DNA from: a virus
DNA length: 40,113 nucleotides
Virus record (IMG/VR): IMGVR_UViG_3300032163_000042
Span: 1-40,113 of that record
Strand: one strand, 5' to 3'
Shown here: in pieces, positions 31,547-38,609 of the stretch
Layout of the letters: each line of letters starts with the position of its first letter
Numbering within the stretch: position 1 is the stretch's first letter
Notes under the pieces: generated by a model
The model's input: the letters and a program-made list of their open reading frames with translations, nothing else
What the model was told of the DNA's origin: nothing
The model's database searches: none
Position numbers and translations under genes: made by a program

Positions 31547-33808
31547 ATGGGCCTTCTTCAGAAGAAACCTGTGGTTGCTGACTATAGCTTCCAGCCAGAG
31601 ATCGAGGGGGAGGTATACGCCCACCTAACCGCCGAACCTAGTGGTGGTGGTGTTGTGTTAGCAGCTACTCCCGGAGCTGGCAAAACGAATATGGCGATCA
31701 GAATTGCCGACCGGTGGCTTCGCGAGCACTCTCAGTCCAAGGTGCTGGTGCTAACCCATGGTCAGCGGCTACTTCAGAAGCAGTTCCATGATCGTGTCGT
31801 CAAGACGGGCTTCGCCCACACATTCTCTATGCTGACACCTGGAATTGAGGCCGCAGGAGCGGAGCGGCTACATGTCTCACTTCCACACTACTTCCAGGAT
31901 CGTAGCCAGCGTTCCATTCCCGGTTACGAGCTGATCATCATCGACGAGGCCCACCACTTCTTCACGGCACCAATGGTGGAGAAAATTCTCGACGCCTGTC
32001 CTCGGGCGAAGGTGCTGGCACTGACCGGCTCTCCTAGTTGTTTCATCGCCAGTCAGCGCTTCCCGCTGGTGATGCGCTCTGCCGAGGATCTGATCCCGTT
32101 CGGGGTTCTCACCGATCCCTATGTGGAGCTGGTTCAAACCAGCCTCAGATTTGGGGATGGCGACTATAACGACGAGGAAGACCTTAAGGAGGGAGTCGAA
32201 TTCACGGAGTCCGAGACAGCCTCAGCTCTGGGCGATGGCCTCTCAGGACTTTTCTCCGCGGTGGTTAAGCACCTTCGTAGTCCGATGCGGGCACCGCAAT
32301 TGAAGGCCGGCGTTTTCGGGAAGGCCGCACGTCTCTTCGTCGAGCGTCACCTGGGGAAGACGTTGATCGTCTGCCATACCATCGCCCAAGCCGAGAAAGT
32401 CCATACCTATCTAGAGAAGGCCGGATTTGGGGCATTGATATCGACCTCTAAAAATGAGTATTCTGATTCGCCCTCGATCGAAAAATTCAAGGCCGGTCCC
32501 GAGACCTTCTTGGTGGTGGTAAACAAAGCCACTCTGGGTTTTGACTACCCAGAATTGATGAATATCGTCGACATCAGCTTCCGCAGCCCGGATAAGATTT
32601 TCCAAGCCCTGTGCCGGGTGGTGCGACCCAGCGAGGTAACGCCAGAAGCGAAGAAGCTCTATATCATGGTGACACCCACGAGCCGCGCCGAGTTAACACA
32701 CCACATCATGTCATTCGTCATGGCTTTGTCGACCTCCAAGGTCTACAAGACCTATGATGGCAATTGGAAGCATATTCCCACCCCCAAGTCGGGTCCTGTC
32801 AAGCCCCGACCCCATCGTCCGGTCGGTGACGGCAAAGGCACGAAGTCATTGCCGGCGATTGTCCTCCCTAGATTCTATACCTTCGAGGAGCTGCGTCACA
32901 TCGACAACGGCGTCTTTCAGCCTTATGCGTGGTCGAACTTCACCGAGACGAGGAAGCAGCTCTCCGCCGAAGTGGCTCGGGTGGCGGAGAATAAGATTAA
33001 ACTCCTTGCTGCGATCCGCGAATTGAAGTCAGAAGGGAAAACGCTGACAGTGAAGATGGTAAGCGATAGAGCCGGGCTTTTGTGTTCGTGTTGGGGCAGC
33101 TACACCAACCCTGGCTCCTATAGCTATAGCCAAGCCTTTTACTATCAAGTCTTGGCTATAGCTTCAGAGCTGAAAAAGGGAACCGTAACCAGGTTTAAGA
33201 CTCAGTCTGAGGCGGAAACAGCCTTCTCGACTCTGGGATGGAGACTTGAGGGGGCATTCACTAGAGTTGCGGCTCGGGTGCCAGCCACATGCCCCAATGG
33301 CCACAGGACAACGACGACATGGGCGACGCTAAAGGGCGGCAGTGGCTGTAATATGTGCATGCCCAACAGAAAGAAAACGCAATCGGAGGCAATCAAGTTA
33401 TTTGCAAGGAAGGGCGTTACTTTAATAGGTATTTATCAAGGCGCAAGCTCTCCTGTTGTCGTCAAATTCTCGTGCGGGCACCAAGGCAAAACATCATGGA
33501 CCAAGGTTAGTCAAGGCCGTAGTTGTGGTAGATGTAGCCGTTTTAAAGCGGCTAATACCAAAGCTTTGGCTAAAATCCAGGCTGGCGCCTACGCCGGAGT
33601 CGTTTGCGATAAACGTAAACGTAAACGAAGATCCTCAAGGCCATTCAGCTTCAGTTTACAAACTAATGAGCGCAATTATAGGGGGACCTTCCCTACCGCC
33701 ATCGAAGCGGCCAAGGCCAGGGACAAGATAGCTTTCGCTGCCTATGGCGATAAGCTGGTCCTCAACTTCCCCGAGGACTACGGCCTACCTCCGCATGGGG
33801 CGCTATAG
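31547..33808 (+). CDS. SF2 helicase with C-terminal zinc ribbons and AP2-like domain
   Basis: A 753-aa protein. SF2 helicase core: Walker A TPGAGKT at 41-47, DEAH at 133-136 (motif II), TGSPS at 160-164 (motif III), VVNKATLGFDYPE about 324-336 (motif V), and QALCRVVRPS at 353-362 (motif VI). The second part is unlike common helicases. Two repeat units each end in a zinc ribbon, C582-P-N-G-H...C601-x-x-C604 and C643-G-H...C660-x-x-C663, with a T-Q-S-E-A motif at the head of each. Residues about 698-745 (YRGTFPTAIEAAKARDKIAF) look like an AP2 DNA-binding domain of the kind found on HNH endonucleases. The longer frame (from 31424) is rejected: the ATG at 31547 has GGAG 6 nt upstream. Function: probably DNA or RNA unwinding; the tail may target it to DNA. 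Confidence 0.88.
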   Translation: MGLLQKKPVVADYSFQPEIEGEVYAHLTAEPSGGGVVLAATPGAGKTNMAIRIADRWLREHSQSKVLVLTHGQRLLQKQFHDRVVKTGFAHTFSMLTPGIEAAGAERLHVSLPHYFQDRSQRSIPGYELIIIDEAHHFFTAPMVEKILDACPRAKVLALTGSPSCFIASQRFPLVMRSAEDLIPFGVLTDPYVELVQTSLRFGDGDYNDEEDLKEGVEFTESETASALGDGLSGLFSAVVKHLRSPMRAPQLKAGVFGKAARLFVERHLGKTLIVCHTIAQAEKVHTYLEKAGFGALISTSKNEYSDSPSIEKFKAGPETFLVVVNKATLGFDYPELMNIVDISFRSPDKIFQALCRVVRPSEVTPEAKKLYIMVTPTSRAELTHHIMSFVMALSTSKVYKTYDGNWKHIPTPKSGPVKPRPHRPVGDGKGTKSLPAIVLPRFYTFEELRHIDNGVFQPYAWSNFTETRKQLSAEVARVAENKIKLLAAIRELKSEGKTLTVKMVSDRAGLLCSCWGSYTNPGSYSYSQAFYYQVLAIASELKKGTVTRFKTQSEAETAFSTLGWRLEGAFTRVAARVPATCPNGHRTTTTWATLKGGSGCNMCMPNRKKTQSEAIKLFARKGVTLIGIYQGASSPVVVKFSCGHQGKTSWTKVSQGRSCGRCSRFKAANTKALAKIQAGAYAGVVCDKRKRKRRSSRPFSFSLQTNERNYRGTFPTAIEAAKARDKIAFAAYGDKLVLNFPEDYGLPPHGAL

Positions 33809-34028
33809 TCAGAATATGCCCCATAAGTTGACGCCCGAGGACATGAAGGCATTGGATCGAGAGGCGGCAATCTTATCGCCGATGATCGCCGCGGGTGCCG
33901 CCTTTATTGCCTCATTTTTTATCGAGGTGGCCAGCGCCTTGACGATGGGGGTGGTAATCTGGAGCGCCCTCTGGGTCGTCAATTCCATAATCAGCGCCGA
34001 ACTCAGGAAAGAAAATGACCGACAATGA
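33795..34028 (+). CDS. Small membrane protein, two possible TM helices
   Basis: A 77-aa protein: a polar N terminus (PEDMKALDREAAILSPM), then a long hydrophobic stretch (AAGAAFIASFFIEVASALTM and VVIWSALWVVNSII) that could form two membrane helices with a short turn, then a charged end. The ATG at 33795 overlaps the helicase end by 14 bases; an ATG at 33816 (70 aa) is an equally acceptable start, and neither has a clear ribosome site. Possible roles are holin-like or superinfection exclusion; neither is supported by more than topology. Confidence 0.6.
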   Translation: MGRYSQNMPHKLTPEDMKALDREAAILSPMIAAGAAFIASFFIEVASALTMGVVIWSALWVVNSIISAELRKENDRQ

Positions 34029-34464
34029 ATTCATCAGAGTCCCTTGCAGCCAATCCGAGCTGGCGCAGCTGAGGATGATGATCAGGGTTCTGCATGCGCA
34101 GCGCCTTGTCGAGATAGTCTCTCAGCTGCGTGGCGTGGAGAAAGCCGGGGATTTACTCATCGTCTCGGAAATACTCAAATACGCGGACGTCTACCGAGCC
34201 TATGACCATTTGTTGCTAACGGCTATAGAGTGTACCATCACCCTAGAGTCAGAGACGACCGAACTATTAACTACGCCCCAGACGCTAGAGTTCTTCCGGT
34301 GCATGCTCGCCAGCACTTTTGATTGTGGGGGTATTAACGCCCCGACGATGACGCAGATTATCGCCAACTGCCAAGAGGCGCAACCGGCCCTGAGACGTAA
34401 ATTCGATGAGGCCGCCAGCACGTCGGTAGCCGCCACCATGCCCTCTGCACAGGGTAGGAACTAA
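34015..34464 (+). CDS. Helical protein of unknown function
   Basis: A 149-aa protein, predicted mostly alpha-helical (QSELAQLRMMIRVLHAQRLV, later RAYDHLLLTAIECTITLESE). The N-terminal part contains leucine-rich heptads. It has an AGGAAAG ribosome site and overlaps the end of the membrane protein gene by 14 bases. No family recognised. It lies upstream of the endonuclease VII-type gene. Confidence 0.7.
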   Translation: MTDNEFIRVPCSQSELAQLRMMIRVLHAQRLVEIVSQLRGVEKAGDLLIVSEILKYADVYRAYDHLLLTAIECTITLESETTELLTTPQTLEFFRCMLASTFDCGGINAPTMTQIIANCQEAQPALRRKFDEAASTSVAATMPSAQGRN

Positions 34465-34835
34465 TGGACAGAAGAGAAATCGTAAAGGCCTCCAGGTGGC
34501 GATGTCGTCATCGGCCTTGCACAGTTATTGGGTGCTTAAAACCTCGTGCCAGCGCAAGAACTACATGTAAGCTACATCGTCAGCTCGGCATGCACGGTCT
34601 TAAATCTGAAGAATACGAACGTCTATTCTCAATTCAATCAAGCCGATGTGCAATATGTCAATCCGAAAAGCCAGGTGGGCGTGGGTGGCAAATTGACCAC
34701 AGTCATTCGACAGGCGTTGTTCGGGGTATTCTCTGTTTCCGTTGTAATCTAGTACTAGGCATGATCGAAGATTTTCCGCCTACAGCAAGACGCATCGTAG
34801 AATATCTGGAGCTTAAAGATGGTTGGATTGGTTGA
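34464..34835 (+). CDS. HNH endonuclease, recombination endonuclease VII type
   Basis: A 123-aa protein of the endonuclease VII/HNH class. Seen: a basic, Cys/His-rich N terminus (C14, C19, C24, C35, H38), the family's HGLKSEEYERLFSIQ segment at 44-58, the zinc site C62-x-x-C65 with C91-x-x-C94, the catalytic DHSHSTGVVRG segment at 78-88, and N95 after CFRC. This is the type found both as phage resolvases and as homing endonucleases. T4 endonuclease VII (157 aa) is longer; this one lacks most of the C-terminal dimerisation part. It is AT-richer than neighbours, its ATG overlaps the preceding stop (TAATG) and its end overlaps the next gene by 17 bases. I favour a mobile gene, but a resolvase is possible. 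Confidence 0.87.
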   Translation: MDRREIVKASRWRCRHRPCTVIGCLKPRASARTTCKLHRQLGMHGLKSEEYERLFSIQSSRCAICQSEKPGGRGWQIDHSHSTGVVRGILCFRCNLVLGMIEDFPPTARRIVEYLELKDGWIG

Positions 34836-35163
34836 CACACTTATTGATGCTATCAAACAGAAAATTAGTTTAAAGATTTTGTACCAAGGGTATATTCGTG
34901 ATGTTTCTCCATATTTATTGGCAGAATCCCAAAAAGGATCCTTGGTACTCCATTGCTTCCAATTCGGTGGCGACAGCAGCCAAGGGCCGATCACTGTCGA
35001 GACAGGAAGCTGGCGTTTCCTCTATTTGGATAAGCTGGAATTTCTAAGTTCAGCACTAGACCCAAACTGCTGGTATCCGCAGAAACTCGCCAAGGCCGAG
35101 GGCGAATATAGACCCCCGCCTTTCATCGCCAGAGTAATCGCCATCCACACCCCCAGAGAGTAA
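34819..35163 (+). CDS. WYL-domain-like protein
   Basis: A 114-aa protein with the WYL-like pattern: LIDAIKQKISLKILYQGYIR, then DVSPYLLAESQKGSLVLHCF and SWRFLYLDKLEFLS. In this type of small protein, the I-x-x-A-I-x-x-x-x-x-L-x-x-x-Y start and the R-x-V-x-P-Y-L-L step are followed by an R-x-F/L-x-L-D-K end. Stand-alone WYL proteins are thought to bind ligands, often nucleic acids or nucleotides, and many act as regulators of anti-phage systems; a role here is unknown. The 5' part (to about 34960) is much AT-richer than the rest, see findings. It overlaps the preceding HNH gene by 17 bases. Confidence 0.75.
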   Translation: MVGLVDTLIDAIKQKISLKILYQGYIRDVSPYLLAESQKGSLVLHCFQFGGDSSQGPITVETGSWRFLYLDKLEFLSSALDPNCWYPQKLAKAEGEYRPPPFIARVIAIHTPRE

Positions 35164-35165
35164 CA

Positions 35166-35459
35166 ATGCGTCCTCTATTTTTACGGCTGATTAGTTTCCT
35201 CAATGGTATGGACTGTGGCCTGACCCTACTTCTCGTCAGATTGGGCCTTGCCCAGGAGGTGAACCCGCTGATGGCGCCGCTGCTAAAACACCAGCCATTG
35301 CTCTTCATCGCCGGCAAGCTCTTGCTCATGGAAGTTGGTCTCTCCTCGCTGTGGAAGAACAGAGACAATAAATCGAGCAGGTACATACTCTGGGGAACAC
35401 TGAGTATCTACACGGCGGTAGTCGCCTGGTCTCTGTGGCAAATGCGTCACATCCTCTGA
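35166..35459 (+). CDS. DUF5658-like membrane protein
   Basis: A 97-aa protein with the pattern LNGMDCGLTLLLVRLGLAQE followed by VNPLMAPLLKHQPLLFIAGK, then two further hydrophobic stretches (LILMEVGLSSLW and WGTLSIYTAVVAWSL). The N-x-x-D...E-x-N-P-L-M pattern fits the DUF5658 family of small bacterial membrane proteins (function unknown). About three membrane helices are expected. It follows the WYL gene by 2 bases and its stop overlaps the RNase H start (TGATG). Confidence 0.7.
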   Translation: MRPLFLRLISFLNGMDCGLTLLLVRLGLAQEVNPLMAPLLKHQPLLFIAGKLLLMEVGLSSLWKNRDNKSSRYILWGTLSIYTAVVAWSLWQMRHIL

Positions 35460-35911
35460 TGATTGAGTGTTGGTGTGACGGAAGTTCCGACGGTAGATCC
35501 GGTGGTGCCACGGGCTGGGGTTACATCATAGTCCAGAACAACCAGGTTCTTTACGCCGACTATGGTGGCGACGAATCGGGGACCAACAACTTGGCCGAAC
35601 TCGAAGCCGCTATCCAGGGCCTAACAGCCTTGAAGTTGGTTGTTGACAAACACTGGGCCCAGGGCGAGACGATCGTCCTCGTCAGTGACAGCCGTTATAC
35701 GTTGGGTATGGCCTCAGGACGTTTTACTCCCGTCAAGAACCTGGATAAGATCCAGCAGCTCCAGGATCTCTACAAGGGTCTCTGCACCGACAATCGCTGG
35801 GTCAGAGGACATGCGGGGGATATATTTAATGAACTTTGTGATCGGTTGGCTAAAAAAGGAAAGCTGGAGATGATCGAGGCGTTACTATCAAAGGGTGCAT
35901 ACCGACCATGA
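35459..35911 (+). CDS. Ribonuclease HI
   Basis: A 150-aa enzyme that cuts RNA in RNA:DNA hybrids, for example removing primers. Active-site residues are visible: D7 in CWCDGSS, E47 in NNLAELEA, D77 in VSDSRY, H118 in RGHAGD and D128 in CDRLAK. The basic-protrusion region and the loop around N43-N44 fit the type 1 family (about 150 aa). The start ATG at 35459 overlaps the previous stop; a further ATG 8 codons upstream (35435) is possible, and neither has a good ribosome site, so coupling is likely. It overlaps the next gene by 17 bases. Confidence 0.92.
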   Translation: MIECWCDGSSDGRSGGATGWGYIIVQNNQVLYADYGGDESGTNNLAELEAAIQGLTALKLVVDKHWAQGETIVLVSDSRYTLGMASGRFTPVKNLDKIQQLQDLYKGLCTDNRWVRGHAGDIFNELCDRLAKKGKLEMIEALLSKGAYRP

Positions 35912-36386
35912 TGAGGCGCTGCAGATCAAGAGGATTAAGGTCCTCGATAAAGAGGCGATGGCCAGTCTCGGCATCGAAGAGAACTTTACCACCAGGGCCA
36001 TGGTGGAAATACTCCTTGAAGTTTGTGACGCCAATCTCGAGGTCTGGATCAGCGAAGCCGAGCTGAAGACACTGACTGAAATCTACGGCCGTCTCTACTT
36101 GGCGGCCCCATTCCCGGGCGTCCACGAGATGGTAGCCGCCGATACAGGCGTGGAGTTATTCTTCGCCGATCTCAGGGAACTGGTACAGATAGAGGATCAG
36201 CAACAACGCCTCGAAGCCTGGGTGGAGATATTCAAGGACTTCGGCCGCTACATCAGGGATCAGATCGTAGATCCCACCCCCTGGACCTTGACCCTGAATG
36301 AATACGCCCAAGGGTACTTGCTATTCCACTTTCACTACGTTATACTAACCCAGCGTCCAAATTCTGGCAAAAAGTTCTCAAATTAA
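35895..36386 (+). CDS. Protein of unknown function
   Basis: A 163-aa acidic, helical protein (TRAMVEILLEVCDANLEVWI, then LAAPFPGVHEMVAADTGVEL, then RLEAWVEIFKDFGRYIRDQI). The start is GTG, inside the end of the RNase HI gene; the next in-frame ATG (35958) would remove the first 21 residues. No family is recognised and no catalytic motif stands out. Transcription into the next gene can restart at a promoter within its 3' end. Confidence 0.7.
   Translation: MHTDHDEALQIKRIKVLDKEAMASLGIEENFTTRAMVEILLEVCDANLEVWISEAELKTLTEIYGRLYLAAPFPGVHEMVAADTGVELFFADLRELVQIEDQQQRLEAWVEIFKDFGRYIRDQIVDPTPWTLTLNEYAQGYLLFHFHYVILTQRPNSGKKFSN
36318..36346 (+). promoter_or_regulatory. Probable promoter before the 36400 gene
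   Basis: TTGCTA (36318-36323), a 17-base spacer and TATACT (36341-36346), with a strong AAGGAGA ribosome site ahead of the next ATG. It lies inside the 3' end of the previous gene. The -35 box is weak, the -10 good. Confidence 0.55.
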
Positions 36387-36399
36387 TAAGGAGAATAGG

Positions 36400-36657
36400 A
36401 TGAATATTGAATACAAGGTGACGATGTTGAAGCTGGCGAGCACCCACAATGGTCTCGGCGCTGATCTCGTCGAGGGCTTCTGTTGGGGACTGCCAAAACC
36501 CGGACGTTCGTTCGTCATGATCGGGAGAGCCCCGGACCAGCACCACAAGCGCATCAGCACATCGCTGGTACTCGCAGCCGAAGACGACCAAATCAGCAAG
36601 GTTCGTTTCCAGACGATGAACAGCGAGTATCTACTCGAGTATAAGTGCGACCAATGA
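36400..36657 (+). CDS. Small protein of unknown function
   Basis: An 85-aa protein, apparently beta-rich (NIEYKVTMLKLASTHNGLGA, then RSFVMIGRAPDQHHKRISTS and QISKVRFQTMNSEYLLEY). No family recognised. It has the best ribosome site of the neighbourhood (AAGGAGA, 8 nt) and follows its own probable promoter, so it may be made at high level. Its TGA overlaps the ATG of the nucleotidase gene (ATGA). Confidence 0.75.
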   Translation: MNIEYKVTMLKLASTHNGLGADLVEGFCWGLPKPGRSFVMIGRAPDQHHKRISTSLVLAAEDDQISKVRFQTMNSEYLLEYKCDQ

Positions 36658-37316
36658 GAAGCTTGACGATACTCTGTGATATGGACGGGATCATCGTGGA
36701 TTTACTCAATCATTGGCTGGACGCCATCGCCCTCGACCATGGCATTCGCGTCCAGCCAGAGGAGATTGTCGAGTGGGATATGGCCAAGTGCGGGCGCCTC
36801 CGAGACTTGGGGCCGAAGATCGTCTACGGGTACTTGCAGAAACCTGGGTTCTTCCGTAAAGCACCGGCCCTGCCCGGAGCTGTTGCCGGCTTGAAGGCGC
36901 TGCACGACGCTGGCCACAATATCGTCATCCTCAGTAGTCCCAGCGGGCCCATCAGTGCCGGGGAGAAACTCGAGTGGTTGGCCGAGCATCTTCCATTCCT
37001 GCCCTCGAAGCAGATAATGCTCGCGAACTTGAAAACGCTGGTGAAAGGGGACGTTCTGATCGACGACCATCCTCAGACCCTCCTCGACTATAGCCAGGCT
37101 TGGCCGGAGGCTCTGGCGATCGGCATAAAATACCCATATAACAAGCATCTGCTCGAGGCCAAGCTCGTAACACTCTGCCCCGAATGCAAACGCGAAGACT
37201 GCCGTAGCTATCTGCCGCCGCCGGTGCCTCAGATTAGAGGCTATTATACCCACACTCATCAGGCCTGGTTGGAGATCGCCGGGGAAATCACCGCCCTCGC
37301 AGAATCCTATCCATGA
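36654..37316 (+). CDS. 5'(3')-deoxyribonucleotidase (HAD, NT5C type)
   Basis: A 220-aa HAD-superfamily hydrolase that dephosphorylates (deoxy)nucleoside monophosphates. Motif I is LCDMDGIIVDL, with the nucleophile D9 and acid D11. Motif II is in NIVILSSPSG. A late acidic motif is GDVLIDDHPQT, typical of the type C nucleotidases common in phages. The C terminus has a possible zinc site (CPECKREDC) and a PPPVPQI linker, unusual for the family. The start at 36654 was chosen over a GTG three codons earlier because it forms the ATGA overlap with the preceding gene. It probably adjusts nucleotide pools during phage replication. Confidence 0.88.
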   Translation: MRSLTILCDMDGIIVDLLNHWLDAIALDHGIRVQPEEIVEWDMAKCGRLRDLGPKIVYGYLQKPGFFRKAPALPGAVAGLKALHDAGHNIVILSSPSGPISAGEKLEWLAEHLPFLPSKQIMLANLKTLVKGDVLIDDHPQTLLDYSQAWPEALAIGIKYPYNKHLLEAKLVTLCPECKREDCRSYLPPPVPQIRGYYTHTHQAWLEIAGEITALAESYP

Positions 37317-37477
37317 AAATGCGCGATACCAACTGGACGATGTTGATTATTTTGTTGAGTGTGGTTTTATCGTGTGGTGGCAACTGGAAGCACCGACCAG
37401 ATCCTAAATTGGCACGAGAGTGTAGGAATGGGCCCGGTTGGCACCGAAGTCCGGATGGTGGTATCGTATGCGAATGA
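37313..37477 (+). CDS. Small lipoprotein (54 aa)
   Basis: A short gene with a basic start (MKMRD), a hydrophobic segment TMLIILLSVV and a lipobox LSCGG at residues 19-23, with the lipidated Cys at 21. The mature peptide is about 34 residues, positively charged and with no transmembrane part. It starts in an ATGA overlap with the nucleotidase stop and its TGA overlaps the next ATG. Small phage lipoproteins include Rz1-like o-spanins and superinfection-exclusion proteins; the mature part is not proline-rich as in Rz1, so I do not assign one. Confidence 0.75.
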   Translation: MKMRDTNWTMLIILLSVVLSCGGNWKHRPDPKLARECRNGPGWHRSPDGGIVCE

Positions 37478-37611
37478 GCACCCACGTATTGATCTGGAGC
37501 TTCGCCATCGCCGTGGGCTTGCTCGCGTACTTCGGCCTAAAATCGGGCGGTTACAGAGGCCACTGTTCCTGCGAGATGGTGAAGAATCACGAGTGCGAAA
37601 AATCACGATGA
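37474..37611 (+). CDS. Single-pass membrane micro-protein (45 aa)
   Basis: A 45-codon gene: a short N terminus (MSTHVL), one hydrophobic helix (IWSFAIAVGLLAYFGL), then a Cys- and Lys-rich tail (GHCSCEMVKNHECEKSR). It overlaps the lipoprotein gene and the next gene by ATGA junctions. The tail has three closely spaced cysteines. A partner role with the adjacent lipoprotein (spanin-like inner-membrane component) is possible but the cytoplasmic or periplasmic side is unclear. Confidence 0.65.
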   Translation: MSTHVLIWSFAIAVGLLAYFGLKSGGYRGHCSCEMVKNHECEKSR

Positions 37612-37697
37612 GGCTTAAGTCTTTAAAACGCAAGGTCTTGATACTGGCGATCGTCGGCCTAGATTATACGACGCAGGTACTCCTGAGGCTGCTTTGA
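37608..37697 (+). CDS. 29-aa micro-protein
   Basis: A very short frame (MRLKSLKRKVLILAIVGLDY and about nine more residues) joined to the previous gene by ATGA and to the next by TTGA. It has a basic start and a hydrophobic helix, like a micro membrane protein. A longer open frame in the same register (from 37359) exists but overlaps the two preceding genes entirely and looks like a shadow. The chain of precise overlaps is the main support. Confidence 0.5.
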   Translation: MRLKSLKRKVLILAIVGLDYTTQVLLRLL

Positions 37698-37918
37698 AGA
37701 TCTGGGATTCAGCCATCGTAGATTTCCCCCAGCCATGGCTCATGGAGGAGTTAGTCGAAGACCTCCAGGACACAGCCGCGGATTTAGGAGCTTGCTACCA
37801 GAAGGACCCCGGAGGAGATCGGCGATCGACTGAGATTGCGGAAGCCAGATTCGAGAAGGTGTCGGCCGCACTAGAGTATGGAATCAACCTCTTCTACGAG
37901 GCCGTTGACATCGACTGA
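37694..37918 (+). CDS. Acidic small protein, TTG start
   Basis: A 74-aa acidic, helical protein (IVDFPQPWLMEELVEDLQDT, later STEIAEARFEKVSAALEYGI). The start is TTG at 37694, overlapping the previous stop as TTGA; a GAGG ribosome site is 6 nt upstream. An ATG 16 codons later is the alternative. Its C terminus contains the -35 box of the next promoter. No family recognised. Confidence 0.65.
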   Translation: MKIWDSAIVDFPQPWLMEELVEDLQDTAADLGACYQKDPGGDRRSTEIAEARFEKVSAALEYGINLFYEAVDID

Positions 37919-37933
37919 GGACTTTGCTATAGT
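37905..37933 (+). promoter_or_regulatory. Sigma70 promoter before the 47-aa gene and the HD hydrolase
   Basis: TTGACA (37905-37910), a 17-base spacer and TATAGT (37928-37933): close to ideal. The next ATG at 37951 has AGAGGAGAAAG as ribosome site. Confidence 0.85.
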
Positions 37934-37950
37934 CTCTAGAGGAGAAAGCT

Positions 37951-38094
37951 ATGGACGAAGTGAAAGTAGTGACCCAGTTTGGCACCGGTTTCATCCTGGA
38001 TTCCGATTTTACCGACTTGCCGACAGTGACGGTCGAACTCGATGGCGGCAATGTCGTGGCGCTGGCTCCGGAAGAAATCTGGGTAGTTCCATGA
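37951..38094 (+). CDS. 47-aa protein, probably SH3-like beta fold
   Basis: A short gene with an excellent ribosome site (AGGAGA) and its own strong promoter. The sequence (VVTQFGTGFILDSDFTDLPT, then VTVELDGGNVVALAPEEIWV) alternates beta strands around a G-T-G core, like a small SH3-like or Tudor-like barrel. It ends in an ATGA overlap with the HD hydrolase. Not a known family. Confidence 0.75.
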   Translation: MDEVKVVTQFGTGFILDSDFTDLPTVTVELDGGNVVALAPEEIWVVP

Positions 38095-38609
38095 GACTTC
38101 GAAACAAACCCGGAGTTGCCAGAGCCTTCGCGGATATGCTCCACACCGACGCCGGCCAGACCTATGACGGTGCACCCTACGTTCAACACCTGGATGCTGT
38201 AGTGCAGGTACTGACTCGCTTCGGCGAAACATCAACGGAATTGCTCGCCGCTGGTTATCTCCATGATATCTGGGAAGACTCTGATGTCGATTTAGATACT
38301 CTCGAAGATCTATTTGGGGAAGAGGTTCGGGACTTAGTCTATGCCGTCAGCGATGAACCGGGGGAGACTCGTCAGGCCCGGAAGGCTGCCACCTACCCGA
38401 AGATCGCCATGAGCTGTGGCGCCACCAAGCTCAAGCTCGCGGATCGAATCGCCAACGTCGAACACGGCATCCGCACCGGCAACAAGAAAATGCTGGCCAT
38501 GTACTCGGACGAATATCCGGGCTTCCGTCTGGCCTTAAATCACGGACACAAGGAGGAGGCGGCTATGTGGGATCATCTGGATTACATCAGCGTCGCCTTT
38601 GGGCTCTGA
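38091..38609 (+). CDS. HD-domain hydrolase of the MESH1/SpoT (p)ppGpp-hydrolase type
   Basis: A 172-aa stand-alone RSH-type HD hydrolase. Metal ligands are H33 (YVQHLDAV), H58 and D59 (LHDIWED) and D118 (KLADRIANV). The HDxxED form is diagnostic of the hydrolase half of SpoT/Rel and of MESH1 (human MESH1 uses H35, H61, D62, D122), and the following EDLFGEEVRDLVYAVSDE matches the RSH helix-loop pattern. The start ATG at 38091 (ATGA overlap) is preferred over the longer frame at 37878. Expected reaction: removal of the 3'-diphosphate of (p)ppGpp, with other nucleotides possible (MESH1 also takes NADPH). It may blunt the host stringent response. No synthetase domain is present. Confidence 0.85.
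   Translation: MRLRNKPGVARAFADMLHTDAGQTYDGAPYVQHLDAVVQVLTRFGETSTELLAAGYLHDIWEDSDVDLDTLEDLFGEEVRDLVYAVSDEPGETRQARKAATYPKIAMSCGATKLKLADRIANVEHGIRTGNKKMLAMYSDEYPGFRLALNHGHKEEAAMWDHLDYISVAFGL

Noticed and set aside
37359-37697. 112-aa frame overlapping the lipoprotein gene
   Set aside because: It overlaps the lipoprotein and membrane-protein genes in another register and is arginine-rich without a ribosome site; only its last 29 codons (37608-37697) fit the overlap chain.
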